DNA of 59,354 nt from Thamnocephalis sphaerospora. Its lineage: Eukaryota > Zoopagomycota > Zoopagomycetes > Zoopagales > Sigmoideomycetaceae. Under the pieces are notes generated by a model. The model was not told where the DNA came from. It did not search any database and saw nothing but the letters and a program-made list of their open reading frames with translations. Positions 1 to 12,257 of this stretch are shown here, piece by piece. The DNA is taken from NCBI GenBank assembly GCA_003614735.1, contig KZ992447.1, positions 1 to 59,354 of the forward strand. Reading direction: 5' to 3'. The number at the start of each line of letters is the position of its first letter. Positions within the stretch are counted from its first letter, which is position 1. A program made the position numbers and the translations under genes.

Positions 1-555
1 TCATAGCATATTACGCAGATGCGGTAACACAAGCAGCGAAGAGCACAAATCAGCAACCTTGCCGTTGGCTTATTGAAGGTAATAATAAAATTCAACACCA
101 ACCAGTAGCGCTAGCGCCAGCTTGTATCCGCCTTTGAGGCGTTGCAAAGTCAGCTGATTGGTGCCATCTCGAGTGCAACACCACAATGCACGGGAGCAAT
201 ACTACTGTCAAGTTGCGTGGTCATGACGGCCATCGCGCCCATAAGCTATGCTGTTTGCAAATTTGCCAGCATAGCCTGTTTGATGGTCTTTGTGCATTGC
301 CGATTTAGTCAGTGTTGCGTGTTACAACTGGATGCACAACAGAACGTATCAATGACGATACTCGCGACAGCCAAGGAATGCAATGTGCAAGAGCATTAGA
401 TGGCGCTGTGCAGTGTACTTGGCGCAGACAAGTTCATTGAACGCGCTCAAGAGATTGAGACACAGTCGCTTTTCAACCAGGTTAGCAGCATATGAATAGA
501 AACGGCGACTACAAGATGTGGAGCATACAAGTGTGGCATGCTCGCGAAAAATGGC

Positions 556-1278
556 TTATTGCTTTGTCCGGTTCCATTGTGCAAGCACACGCTCGCCATC
601 GGCAGAAACATGTGCAACGTAGTGGTTGACGCCCAACGGTGCCTCAATTTGCCAAGCGGCTTCAAGCGTGCCGTCTTCCATCTGCAGATACGTACGCTCT
701 GCCGTTACTTTCTGGTGTGCCGGAGCAATTCCGTCAAGGATGTACAGCTTGCGGTTCTTTTCTGTATCTTCTTGTATCCGCTGGGTAATTTGATTGGCGT
801 TCACCGACAGACGGAGGTGATCGGCCAGTCGTAGAAAGGCACTGCGTGCGTCCACATCACGGCTGCCTGCCGACTCGTCCCACAAATGCATCTTGGAGGC
901 TTCGGTGCTGCGGTAGGCCGAGTCGCTATACGACACGATGCGTCCGCTCCGATCCACATGCACCGCGATCTCGCCGTTGCTGACTTTGATGCCGTCTACG
1001 ACAGGCTGGAAATACACGTGCGTCAAGCCTATGCTACTGTCGGTGTACATGTTGCTCTTGACGCACCGGTCATCGCTGATATGAAGCGCATTGCGTACAA
1101 AGCTGCGTGCTATCTCTTCCGGGCTGCCGCTGTGAGAACCCGCGTTGTACTGTTTCAAGAAGGCCGAGTTTACCGACGTCTCAAACTTGCTTGGCACCCG
1201 CGGTCCAAAGTCCTTTGGGCCCTGCGGTAGAAGGTCGCGGCGCGTGTTGATGCAGGTAGGAGGAAGGAATGAGGACAT
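556..1278 (-). pseudogene. Orphan fungalysin (M36) propeptide
   Basis: A 240-codon reading frame matches the N-terminal FTP/PepSY propeptide of secreted M36 metalloproteases (fungalysins), which folds and inhibits the catalytic domain. Visible hallmarks are the TRRDLLPQGPKDFGPRVP segment, the THVYFQPVVDGIKVSNGEIAV core and the closing HVSADGERVLAQWN strand. A complete fungalysin is about 600 residues with a zinc HEXXH helix. Here the frame stops straight after the propeptide, and I find no HEXXH or other M36 catalytic sequence in the 555 bases that remain to the window edge. The frame opens at an ATG but without an obvious signal peptide; a hydrophobic stretch in another frame just upstream (about 1333-1280) could be a lost or spliced signal exon. 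I read it as a truncated gene or relic; a propeptide-only inhibitor is possible but unproven. Confidence 0.6.
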
Positions 1279-1643
1279 GTTAGTTGGTTGCTTGGCAATG
1301 AGACGGCAAGGAGGAAGAGAGGCGAGTGCTGCATGCCTTCAGACGGTGGTGACGTGCGTCGCAGCAAGTGGATGTGCCGCTGTTCTAAGGGGTCAGCACT
1401 GAAACCGGTTCTGACCGTCAGTGAGCCAGCAAGCGCCAGTGCAAGTTACCATGCTACTACGACAAGCAAAACCACTAGCAATAGGACACTCTGTTATAAT
1501 GACGCTGGTGCAAATCAGTATTATTACTTTATTAGCACCTTTATTCGCTGTGCAGTCTGTGCGTCGGCAGAGAACGCCACTTTGTTGCAGCAATATCATC
1601 CAAGACTGCTTTGGTGGATACACCATAGCTCCTGGCACACAGC

Positions 1644-2848
1644 CTAGTACTCGTAAAAGCCACGACCCGTCTTCTTGCCGAGCCAGCCTGCATCCACGTA
1701 CTTTTGCAGTAGCACTGCGGGACGATACTTTGTGTCGCCCAGCTGAGTGTGCAGCACGCGCATGATCGCCAGGCAGGTGTCGAGGCCGATAAAGTCAGCC
1801 AGCGTAAGCGGACCCATGGGCACATTAGTACCAAGACGCATGGTCGTGTCAATGTCCTCGCGCGTAGCGATGCCCTGAAAAGTGATGGCAATCAAGGTTA
1901 GCGGTATGAGCCCAGTCAGCTTGGGAAACGCCAAAACACCTGCCTCCTGCAGCGCAAACACCGCTTCGTTGATGTACGGCATCAGCAGACGGTTGGCGAT
2001 AAAGCCCGGAACGTCCTGGCTAAGCGTGGTGGTCTTGCCCATGGCATGCGAGACGGCCAGTGTCGTGTCTATCGTCTGCTGCGAGGTGGCCAGGCCAGGA
2101 ATCACCTCGACCAGCTTCATGACCGGCACCGGATTCATAAAGTGCATGCCAATCACGCGTTCTGGATGCAGAGAAGCACCGGCAATTTTGGTGATGCTAA
2201 TGCTGGAGGTATTGGACGCGAGAATGGTGTTGGGCGCCGTGGCCTCCGACAAGTCGCGAAACAGCGACAGCTTGAGGTCAACACGCTCCGAAACAGCTTC
2301 GACGATCAGATCGGCCGGGGATGCGGTGCTGGCCAGCTCATCCACCGAGCGCACCACCGACACGCGCGACTGGACCTGCTGCTTTTCCTCTGCTGTCAGC
2401 CGACCGCGCTGCACATCCTTTTCCAGCAGCTTATCTGCGCTTTCGACATTAACAAACGCTTGTTCAGCAGGTTTGCCATCGCTATCCTGTTCTCACCCAT
2501 GAAGCGCAGACCCTTGTCCAGCTGATCCTGGCTCACGTCCATCAAACGGACGGGCAGCTGGGCAACGCGTGCACCGACCAGAGCAATACCGAGGCCCATT
2601 TGGCCGGCGCCAATGACGCCCAGCGACTGCACACCGTGCGGCTTGCTCGTCGCGTCGTTGGAGGCATAGCGACGCGTCGGCATACGCACAGTAGCCTGGT
2701 CAGGATGCAGCGCAATGCAAACGTATAGCTCAGTACTAATGGCGACGAGTCGTATGTGCGCGTCGCAAGAACCTACCAAGAGAGCGCGGCTGGCCGTGTG
2801 GGTGCTAGCGGTGTGCACGCGGAATGCACTGCGTGTAAACAGGCTCAT
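1644..2848 (-). CDS. HADH: 3-hydroxyacyl-CoA dehydrogenase, mitochondrial
   Basis: Exons run 2848..2777, 2695..2497, 2434..1938 and 1874..1644 on the minus strand and give 332 residues. The enzyme oxidises L-3-hydroxyacyl-CoA with NAD+ in beta-oxidation, or reduces acetoacetyl-CoA in bacterial-type relatives. The N-terminus is Ser/Arg-rich without acidic residues and ends near PTRRYAS, a typical mitochondrial presequence. The Rossmann motif GVIGAGQMG follows, then SNTSSISI, the catalytic-His segment HFMNPVPVMKLVEV, DVPGFIANRLL, and the C-terminal GPLTLADFIGLD with GWLGKKTGRGFYEY at the very end. Splicing is supported at each junction by restored family sequence (GLRFM-DKLLEKDVQRG; EAG-GIATREDID). 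Two introns (2696..2776 and 1875..1937) are in frame and lack stops, so retained forms would still be translated. Length is normal for the family. Confidence 0.93.
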
Positions 2849-3361
2849 GTTTCTACGTCGGCAGGACAGACAGACCGGTGATGCAAGTCGGGCAACGGGA
2901 GCAGTAGCGACGAGGAAAGGACGAGGCGCGGGAAAGTCGGCTGCGCAACCGTGCTTCTCATCAAAGCCGGTTTGGCTCCGCTGGCGGCGATTGCATTGGC
3001 TACGGCGTGTAACGCAAGCATATCACACAAACAGCTTGACCACAGTGGACTAGTCGCGGCAATGCTCAGCCATTTGCACGCGTTTCAGCCCAGTGGCTCA
3101 AAGACAGTCGACGATGCCTGCCTATTGCTTCTGCGCCAAAGCAAACACAGCCCATGCCATGTAGGCCGTCGCTCCAACAATTGGTGAACAGGCGCGTGGC
3201 GGATTTAATAGTATTGCGGAAACTAAAAGTTGACGTTATCAAGAGACATGATAGAACGATGCGGAAATTGCGTAAACAGTGGTGATGCGGAGCGGTGTCC
3301 ACAGAGAGTATGCACAACGGGCGAGTGGCGGTATCTGCCGCTCCAGGCGGCCCGTCGAAGT

Positions 3362-5457
3362 TCAGAAACGCGCGTTCTTGTACGAGGCGCGGGCAGTTGC
3401 CAGTGGAAACTCGTCCACCTCCTTGAATTTCGGCGCGCCTAAAACGTACGCAGCATGTGGATAAGCAACGTGCAGTGCTATAATCGTCCACGCTGCCACT
3501 TACCACTGCGCTCCTTGTACACATGGTGCAGCGCCTTCAGAAATTGTTGGCGCCACTCGCTAAAATGATATACATTGTCGAATCCAAGGACTACACCGTG
3601 GCTGCCGGTGCGCACAAGAATCTGGTTTGCATGTGCGCCAGTTGTCTCGCGGCCCGCGTAAATGGACGCATGGTCAAGCAGGAATGTAGTCTGTTGAGAG
3701 TGCAGCGAGCGGTACAGTGAGCAAAGTGCACAAGAATGCGCTCATCGCCATCGCCATAGCACATGCCAACACTGACCTTGAACTGGTAATGACGATCGCC
3801 ACGACTCTTGGCCAGAACCAGTCGGTCGGCAAAGAGCCACACGCGGATGGGCTGCATTGTTTGTGAGGAAGAGCTTTCCTCGCGATATTGGATGGCACCT
3901 TCTACAAACAGCCGCTGGTTGTGCGACAACAGAGGAATTGGCATGCCGGCGATGCGCGACTGCAGCAGAGCAAGCTGCTCCACCTGTTCGATGGGCTTGA
4001 GCCATTCGTTCACCTGCTGCGCAATCTTTTCGATTTGCTGCATGCACTGTTCAAAGGCCTTCATGTCCCGGGTATTCTCCTCGGCGATGCACCGACTGCG
4101 CACAGTGTCCAGCACGTCCAAATAGTAGCTCAGGCGATTGCGCGGTCGCATCAGCAGATCGCGAATCCGAAGTCCGTCGGCAGCTTCGGTGCATTCCTAG
4201 ATGCCACACACGTCAAAGGTTAGCTGGCGACAACGACAGCGGCGATCACTTTGGCGGCAAGCTACATACGTCCAGTGCGCGACGGAACCGAGTGTCGGTG
4301 TACAGTAGATTCTCAAAATCAGCCAAAGCAGTGACATAGTCGCGGTTGATGACGCCAGAGTAAACCTTGAAGCGGGTAATCTGCGCCAGAACAAAGAAAA
4401 CGAAGCGCAGCCAGGTGAGGATGCTGGCGTGCATGCCTGGCAGCCACTGCTGACCAAGCGTGTGCACTTACTAAGCCCTGGAAAATAGCCAACAAACCGC
4501 GTACAGAGGGGCGTTCGTTCAACCTGAAGCAGTAGCATGCAGCACCAATCAGCGCATGTGCATACAAACAAGCACGCAGACTGCACGTAGACACCTACAT
4601 GGTTTTGAGTAAATCTAAAATACCGGTATGAAGCTCAATCAGCGTCGGCAGATAGAAGAACATACGCTCAAGAACGTCCAGCGGGTCGGAGGGCGCTGCG
4701 CATTGGTTCGCTTCCTTGGAATAAAGGCTATCGACCTTTGCACCGGAAGAGCTGGTATCAAGGTTGAAGCTGACCGAGCTGGTGAGCAGTGGCGGCGGCT
4801 CTACCGTGCAGACCGACGGCAGCGTGGTGCTGGACGACGACAACTGGCTCAGCGCACCGCGCAGCCCCGTAAGCGACGACGTGGATGCGCTCGCCGCGGT
4901 GCTGCTGCTACTGCTGCTGCCGCTAAGGTTAAGACTGCTGAACCAACGCCGGTGACCCTTGAGCCGCTTGCGTATGTACACCTGCTCCATTGGCAGCCAG
5001 AAGCGCTTGCTCAGTGTGCCCAGCGCGCGCACATAAATGGTCTCATCGCTAGCCAGACGCCGTAGCACAATCACAAAGCGAGTGTGCAACTCTGCGCGAT
5101 ATAAGCACCATTGGTTAGCAACCGGTTCGCCGTTGCACGCCTGGCCGCTCACTTGCCATCATCCATCTCATCTGTATAGGTGTCCAGCTGCGGATGCACT
5201 CGGCACGTCTCGCGGTGAGGCTCGGTGACGGCACTGACCACGGCCAAGGCCGCCTGCGCTACTTGCGATGCGCGCACGCGCGCCGTTGCACTTTCCATCG
5301 CCTTCTTGTGCAGATGCGTGTGCGCCACCGACTGTGCGCGCCGCTGCGATGGCGGCCTGCGCTTCTCCGCCTCCTGCAGATGCATGTAGTTTTGCAGCGC
5401 CAAACTCAGCGGCGAGCTAGACTGAGGCGGTGCTGACGGCGGTATCATAGAAGCCAT
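3362..5457 (-). CDS. DH-PH Rho guanine-nucleotide exchange factor
   Basis: The model has exons 5457..5157, 5091..4599, 4523..4472, 4446..4270, 4196..3777, 3690..3504 and 3438..3362 and gives 568 residues. Dbl-homology (DH) helices are recognisable: ASDETIYVRALGTL, LPTLIELHTGILDLLKTMLNE, ITRFKVYSGVINRDYVTAL, and RIRDLLMRPRNRLSYY with the alpha-6 DVLDTV. A PH domain follows (IRVWLFADRLVLAKS ... FSEWRQQFLKALHHVYKE). It should activate a Rho/Cdc42-type GTPase at the cell cortex. The first 115 residues are short and Ala/Gln-rich; no further domain is seen, and Ser runs interrupt the DH. The first intron (5092..5156) must use a GC donor (G/GCAAGT) to keep frame. The third junction (4447..4471) implies a 25-nt intron and is doubtful. 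The start is the first in-frame ATG (5457). Confidence 0.85.
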
Positions 5458-8400
5458 TGACAGATTATCGTAAACAAAATGCAGCCTAGCGTAGACGGCG
5501 TCCACGGCGTATAAGAGCGTTGTGTGTGCGTGTGTGTGCAGGCGCTCAGCGCTCGTTGAGATGAATTAGACGGTGGGCTGTGGTTCAAAGTGGCAGGCAA
5601 ACCGTGGCGTGCAATTCAAGCTTGGCGCGGTGGCCGATACTGAGCCAGCAGTACACGGCGTACAGTAGATGAGGTAGCAATGCAGAATGAATCAGGTGAA
5701 CAGCAGCGAGATTCGGGCGGCCGTAGACGGAGGAGGCGTTTTATTGCGGCTACGCACAAGGTGTCCTGCGGTCGTGTTTTCCTCAGAGATGGCTCCGTGT
5801 GTTTCACAGCTATTCCCGTCTATCCCAATATGGCAGCAGCTTGGTACCCACCGGTTTGGTCGTCGCGCACAGTACCATGTCTGTCGTCCGGTCGAGGATT
5901 GCCGCTGCAGAAGAGGCAGCGGCTATTCAGGTGCGCCGTAGCCCCAGTAGCCTGCAGTTTTGGCGGCATGGGCGCTCAAGACGCTGCCGTAGCCGCTGGC
6001 ATGAGCATGCCAGTCCGTGGCCACACCTGCGACACTGTCGCAGACGAGATTGAGTGCCAGCATGGAAGCGCTTCGGCGTCGTTTCGATTTGGCCGTGTAA
6101 GCATGACAAAGCGGGGGCGCATTCGCGGTAGGAGGAAGGGTAGCCGGCGTATGCCGACGTATTCCGGTGCAGTCTCTCGGCGCGAGTTGGCTGCGTGGCC
6201 TGTTATTTCGGTTTGCGCATTCGGGCGGTATCAAGCCATGCTTAGCCGCCATTGCTGCGACATTGCATAGCAAGAGTAACCGAGAGGTACTACGGTAGGT
6301 TTCAGCTAGAATGATGCGCCTATAGCGTGTAACTAGGTCAAGCAAGCTAGTCGCGTACCGCGCTGTCGTACGGCCGCCTGTGACCGATGCCTTGTGTTGG
6401 CTGGTGTGCAGCACACCCTGGCTACGCGCGGATGACCGGTCTGGCGATCGCCGCAGCAAGTCGGCTACAGTCAGTGCAAGGTATGAAGGAGTGCCGGTGT
6501 CAATCGGCCATCGGTTACGCTATCCATCGCGCACGGAGCAACGCTTCAGATACGCAGATGCAAAGATAGAAACTGCACAAGAAGTCTGACACGCCATCTG
6601 CGACTGTCGCTGGTGCAGATGCCCTAGCGTGTGTGCGTTGGGCATGCTGGCAGTCGAGCGTCTTCAATGTGCTGTCGCACGCGCGGGTGACCGGCGCCAG
6701 AGACCCGACGCGTACCTTGTCTGCATGTAACAGTGCAAGTGCTGCGCCGGGTCACCGGCGGGCAAGTATGCCATTCACCAATGACCATGGCACTGCGGTT
6801 ACATCATTTGTCGCTGTTCAGAGCAGGTAGCATTACATCTTTTGTACCTAAAAACACCTATAAATGGTCGGAAAAGCGTGATGGGCAGTGGCCACCGTCT
6901 ATTATTACGAGAAACAGCTGCAGCACATTGCCTGGGGGTGTACTACGCGGTGCGTACAGCCAATGTATAGCCGCCAGATTGCCTCAATAAGCTGTGGTAC
7001 TTGAAGTTGCCGTAAAGAGAGGCTGCTACAGAGCGGCTTTGGACTACCGTCACGCTTGAACATTACAAAAAGAGTACGGGTGTGTCAGAAGCAATGGGCG
7101 GAATCAATCCTGGCTATGTCGCACTAGGTAGCCTGTGAGTCGCCTTGTGGACTCTGGCGCAAAAGGGCGCACCGCAAAATGGCAGTCCTGTATGTTGTGA
7201 CATGGTTGCTCAGGTTGCATCCGCTCGTGGCCCGGGGGTTAAGAGCAGGCTTTCACGGCAGCACAACTGTACAATGCCTAGGGTCACTTCCATCAAATCA
7301 GCAGGCACCAGTGGAGTAGCTAAGAAAGCACTGATCTAGGGCACTGTGCGCCTGTACCCTTGTTGCAAGACAAATGTACCCAGTCCGGTGTCGGCGGCCG
7401 GGGTGGAGTCACGAACGGTGCAGAAATGGCTTGTGAAGATGAAGCGAGGCAAACAAACGATGTAACAGTTGATGATTTATTTCTCTCGAAAAGCATACTC
7501 TTGCGTTTTACGTGGTGGCGCATGAGCGCGATATGTAAAAGTTTTGCGCATGGCAGATGCGTGATGGTGCCTGAAGCTGCGTCTATCACATGTGAAGCCA
7601 ATATACGGGCGACGGCGGATGCTGGATATCCTCGTGCTGCAATGTGGGTGGCGAAGCTTGAATATCCTTGTGATACAACAGGCAGCAATCGGCTGCGCTC
7701 ATCCATGCCCAGGTTTATTTAAACTGTGAGTGCGGCAAAAGGCCGTGGCGCCAAAGTCCTACTTTGCCGATGGGTTGCCATTTAGCGTGGCAGTATAGCA
7801 TCTATTTTTATCGACACCGCATTGCTATGCCGAGCATAAAACGGCGCCGGTGTACCAGAGAAGCGGCACACGGATGATCAGCTGACAACCGATCGGGCTC
7901 CACGAGGTGGATTTGAGATGGGTCTAGGCGATGCCAGCGCTTCCGCAGCACTTGCATCCGATATCTGGAGCGCGATAGGCGAAATAGCATGCAAGTCTGT
8001 ACTGGCTGTGCTTGGCCACCGGGTTTGGCAAATGCAACGCCCTCAGACAAAAGACAGCACTGAAGGCCTCGCCGATGAAGGTGTAGACATGTTTTGAAAA
8101 CCCGCGCATACCAGCGTATGTTGGCGGTACTCTGGCAAAGGCCGCTACGCATATGCACTGTCCAACCTAATGTTGTGGCAGTTACGCGGCAACGCGCGCG
8201 CAAACTGACGCTCTAGGTGCCACAAAGGCAGTGTAAGCCTGTGCACACGGCACTGCCGCTGACTATTTAGCGCGGCTATGCACAGACATAATATTCCGCA
8301 AATTCTACTCGCGCATCTTGTAGCGTTAAGCACACATACTCTCATCGTCTGTGCAGTCTGTAGTATACTTGTGCAGCACTATCCTACCGTCATTTGTAAG

Positions 8401-8691
8401 AAGAGCCCCGCGTCTTGTGCAATTCTAACGGCTGCAGTGTCGCCACTCGTCAGCACGCATTAGCACACTTTGCTGTATATTGCCGTACCATACCGCCGAC
8501 ACTATCTGGCAATTGCAACACAGAGAGCGTTCAGCAGGTTATAACCGCCCGTGCCTGGTTTGCGCACTAGTCGCTCGCATCAAGTCAACGCCCGTTGATT
8601 ACAAGCAGTCTTTAGCGAATCTCGCTGTCCAAGTCTACACTTTCGCCGCTTGTCTTTACCGCTACACTATCGTCCGCGCCACCTGCTCGTT
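5458..8691. other. Gene-poor spacer, 3.2 kb
   Basis: Open frames here (longest about 196 codons) are Arg/Cys-rich, show no family resemblance and no phase-consistent splice pattern, so I call no gene. A CCTATAAATGG TATA-like element lies at about 6856-6866 without a recognisable transcript downstream. I found no tRNA-like cloverleaf and no transposase remnant by eye. The last 200 bases are probably the leader of the gene that starts at 8692. Confidence 0.5.
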
Positions 8692-10258
8692 ATGAGCGAT
8701 TATCTACCTGATTTTGACGATGAGGACTTGGATCGGCACGGCGGTGCACCGCAATTGCCACCATTCGCCTTTGAACTGCAAGCGGGTGGATTCGCTGCCA
8801 GCTTTATGGAGAATGCCAATAGTTAGTATACTGAATGATATACGCAGACATGTCATTCATCTCATCGCGCTTCTATATCCTCTTCCCATCCCTACAGATC
8901 CTTACGCGATTCCCTTCCAGAGTCAGCTTACGCAGCAGTCTGATGATCAAGTCGTCCCTGAACCTGTCATGCAGGACAATAGTCGGGACAACTTGGCGAT
9001 GGAAGAGGCAGAGCAAGAGGAGCCGCCTGCAAATCTGACTTGGCCGTTGATTCTGGATCCAGAGCTACAATCTCTTTTGTCGTCTGCGGTCGCCAACAAC
9101 GACTTGAATACTGTCCATGATATCATGGAAGAGCTCGCTGCAGATGGCGTAGAATACCCATCTCCTATGCTTCCCCAAGCGTCTTCCTTCCAGCTCGATC
9201 CAATCACCCATCCATTGCAGAGGTATAACGAGGGTTATGGATGCACTCGGTGGTGCTGTTGCGCTGACACTTTACGCCACACGAATACCACCTCTATTGA
9301 GCGCAGTTACTCTGTCGCCCACACACAAACGCCCATCACAGCCCGTGATAGCGTTTCACCGCCACCGGAATCACGCAGAAGACAGCGTGACAGCGCATCG
9401 CCAGAGCTGAGATCATACCGAAGGCGAGTTAGCACCATGGGAGATATCGCTGAAAACGAAGAAGACGAGGCGTCTACACTTTCCAGAGTGCCTTGCATGG
9501 AACTCGATCCGGTCATCCCACCGATGCCAAGGTATAGCAAAAGTTTCAAAGGCATTCCGCGCAGCAGAAAGTGCCATTGCAACCGTACCGCTGATATCGC
9601 ATGTTTTAGGCACGAGCTCTACGATTTCCACATACGAAGCCCTAGTACATGCTGTGACAGCGCATCGTCACCGCCAGCATCACTTGGAAAGCAAGCCGGC
9701 AATTACTCAAACGCCAGCTCATCCAGCCACATGCCTACGTCAATGGACGCGTCATACTCGTGGCCTTCAACGGCATTCTCGTCTAGAGTCTGTTCTCGGA
9801 GACACTCGCCACCGTTGCAGCCAGACCAAGCTTCAACGCCAACGCAGGCCACGCCGATGCTGTCGGAAACGCACATGAGCCAAACGCTACAGCAGATAGC
9901 AAACCACTGGTCAGCTCATGTCGGAGAGCAGGCGCCAAATCCAGTGCCAGATGGCACGCCACCAGCCATTTTACCGGCAACTCGGCGCGCTGCAGCGCCA
10001 CGCAGGAGCTTGTTGCGTAGCATAGTGCACCGAGTGGTTGCCGCCCTTAAACGTCGTCGCCGTCGCCGAGAACCCGAGTACAGTCAACCCAACACGGGCA
10101 ACTCATCCGCAGGCAGCAGCCTCCGTAACCCTGACGAAATCATCTTGCAAGGCATGGTGCGCTCCATGTCGATTACACGGCAGCCACTGGAATCCATCAG
10201 CTTACCGGCACGGGCAACTTCTGCACCCTTGATCGTTCGGTCAATGGACACGACCTAG
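8692..10258 (+). CDS. Unrecognised disordered protein with an internal repeat
   Basis: Exons 8692..8821 and 8898..10258 give 496 residues; the 76-nt intron (GTTAGT...CTACAG) joins a short acidic N-terminus (MSDYLPDFDDEDLD) to the long exon in phase. I recognise no family. The protein is low-complexity, Ser/Pro-rich, with an acidic stretch near residues 79-85 and a basic tail (ALKRRRRRRE) near the C-terminus. Two segments starting LDP at residues 143 and 246 look like copies of one unit of about 103 residues: LDP(I/V)..P..RY, then a Cys-rich patch, then DS(V/A)S.PP, with the DS exactly 51 residues after the L in both. A regulator or scaffold is possible, but that is only inferred from composition. 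Coding potential is supported by the single long frame and the clean intron. Confidence 0.6.
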
Positions 10259-12257
10259 CCGTTGGCGTGGTGCATCGACACGCACAGTTGCAGCCGATGA
10301 CAGCCGCTTTCTTACCGGATCCTTGCTGTTGTACGTCAACGCAAGTGTATCCGATCGTCTACGTTTGTGTCTCTATTCCCGGCGTGCAAGCAACGTGGGC
10401 ATTGTCATTGGCAACAGCCACGTTGTGTGCACGCCGTGCGTTCTATCTTGCTAATACAGTCTCATCTGACCCACTTGACTTTGCGGTGCTATCTATAGTG
10501 GGTGGTGGTACCGACGTTGCCGATGGGTCATGCTGCTTCCTGTTGCGTCGCAGATGCCGACAGCGCATACACACACTGCGCGTGTCACACGGGCCTCCGA
10601 GGCCGCAATTCTTGGCGCTGCAGCCTTGTCGTGTATAGTCTTCTAGCGCACGAATGACATGCCGTGCACCACTGCATCGGTGACTGGGTGTAAATCACCG
10701 CCAGGCAACGGTCACGTTGGCGGCCGTTCAAAGGTGGCTGCCATCGAACACGATGGCGTTGCGTGTGTGGGTGTGTGGGTGCGGAGAGAGAGTGGGGACA
10801 AAGGGGGTGAACGTGACTGGCTGTGTGTCGGTCCGACATCGATAAACGATGACTAACCTTGAGATGCCACTGTGCTGGCCTTGTCTTTTTACTGCTGCAT
10901 GGTGCGCCTTTGCCACCGTCTACATCACCACCGCGGCTGTGCTTGCTGTTCACCGCTACGCTTTATCCTCGTTCTCTTCTTTGCCATTCCTGCCAACCGA
11001 TTCTCTGTTTCACGCTTCAAGACCGCCGATCAGTCTTTCGGTGTCGGTCGTCTTCGCCCTGAACCTGTTCTACCCTCACACACGTGTGCTTGTGCTGTGG
11101 TGCTGACCCGGCAAAGCTGTGCTGCCCACCGAGTCCCTATTTATCCACGCTCCTTCACGCAGCGTCCCACTCCCACTTCTACTCTTTTTCAGTAAGCTCT
11201 TGTCGCCACCTACAGCCTTTGCCGCTGCTACCTGCCGACTATTCTGCCTGTTCTGCTTGGTACCTCTTTATTGCCGTGCAACTTTGCTTTCATTCTCTGT
11301 TTGTCTATTTGCCTGGTTCGTTTGGCCTTTGCGTCTACCGCTGCGTGTTTGCCCTTGCCGACTCGAGCAAGAGCGCAGAAAGCGACCAGTAGACGTCTAC
11401 GCCTGCGCCGTTCTTTCGTTTGCTACTCGGCTAGACAGCGTTTGGCGTCCTGCCGACGGCTGGCTTGTACGTTCATTGCTTCGCAGCGCGCGTTAGCAAC
11501 AGTGCTTTTGTCGCCTCACACGTGCGAGAGTGTGTGTGCCTGGCTGCGTTTCCTGCCCACATTGCGAGCCAACGTGCCCGGAGCGGCTCTCAACGTCCAG
11601 CTTTCCTGCCCTGAAGCAGCGGTCTTTCAGTCGGCCAGCATTCCTACCAACCACGCAACCGTGTGCCCGCTTGCTGTCGGTGGACGAGTTGGTGCAGCCC
11701 AGGCCTACCAACTCGGCCAGCACCTGTTAGTCTGCCTGTGTCGTCTCCCAGCACTTTCTCGCCGGCGTCAAACTGTCGCGACTCGCCGTGCGTCCTCAAC
11801 CATCGCGCAACCACACTTGCTACTCTGCCGTGTAGTAGTCCAGCCGTTGCTGTTGTCACCCCACCGCTGTTGGCATAGAGCTGCTGCTGTTGTCGACGAC
11901 GACGACGACGACGACGACGTACCCACCATAGTTGCTGCAGCCATCCCATCAACGGCTGCATCTGCCCGTCTGCAAGCGTCCTGCCATCCGGGCTAGACCG
12001 CGCTGCAGCCATCTGCCCGTCGGTCGTATCAACGGACCGGCATAGTATCCTCGCCGAACACTGCAGCTGCCGCGCCATCGCAGCTTGATTCGCTCACTGC
12101 AAACGACTCGTGCCGCTGACTGAACACACGCACATTGCTCACGTCACGCACGTGCACTGGCCACTACCACGCTCCACCCATCGTGCTGTCACCGCAGCCA
12201 CCCACCATCATTCTGTCGTTTCAGCTACCACCCGTGCTGGCTAGTCACACTATCGTC
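10259..12257. other. Pyrimidine-rich spacer / probable long leader
   Basis: No family-like frame is present in these 2 kb. From about 10860 to the ATG at 12258 the plus strand is strongly C/T-rich with repeated CACC, CTTT and CCGCC words. This is typical of a promoter plus long 5' untranslated region of a regulatory gene, though I cannot place the transcription start. A (GAC)n run sits at 11894-11919. Confidence 0.4.
11894..11919 (+). repeat. (GAC)n trinucleotide repeat
   Basis: About eight GAC units in the non-coding stretch upstream of the gene at 12258. It reads as a poly-Asp run in one frame, but that frame has no other support. Confidence 0.8.

Noticed and set aside
5680-6270. 196-codon open frame in the 3-kb spacer
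   Set aside because: Arg/Cys-rich composition, overlapping equally long antisense frames, no motif and no splice partners; it looks like a chance frame in GC-rich DNA.
5500-8690. Possible tRNA genes or transposon remnants in gene-poor spacers
   Set aside because: No T-loop GTTCRANNC with a matching acceptor stem, no terminal inverted repeats and no transposase-like frame seen by eye; a tRNAscan or RepeatMasker run would settle it.
9223-9341. Apparent GTATAA...CACAG intron in the repeat-containing protein
   Set aside because: Splicing it out brings a TGA immediately into frame, while the unspliced frame continues to 10258.
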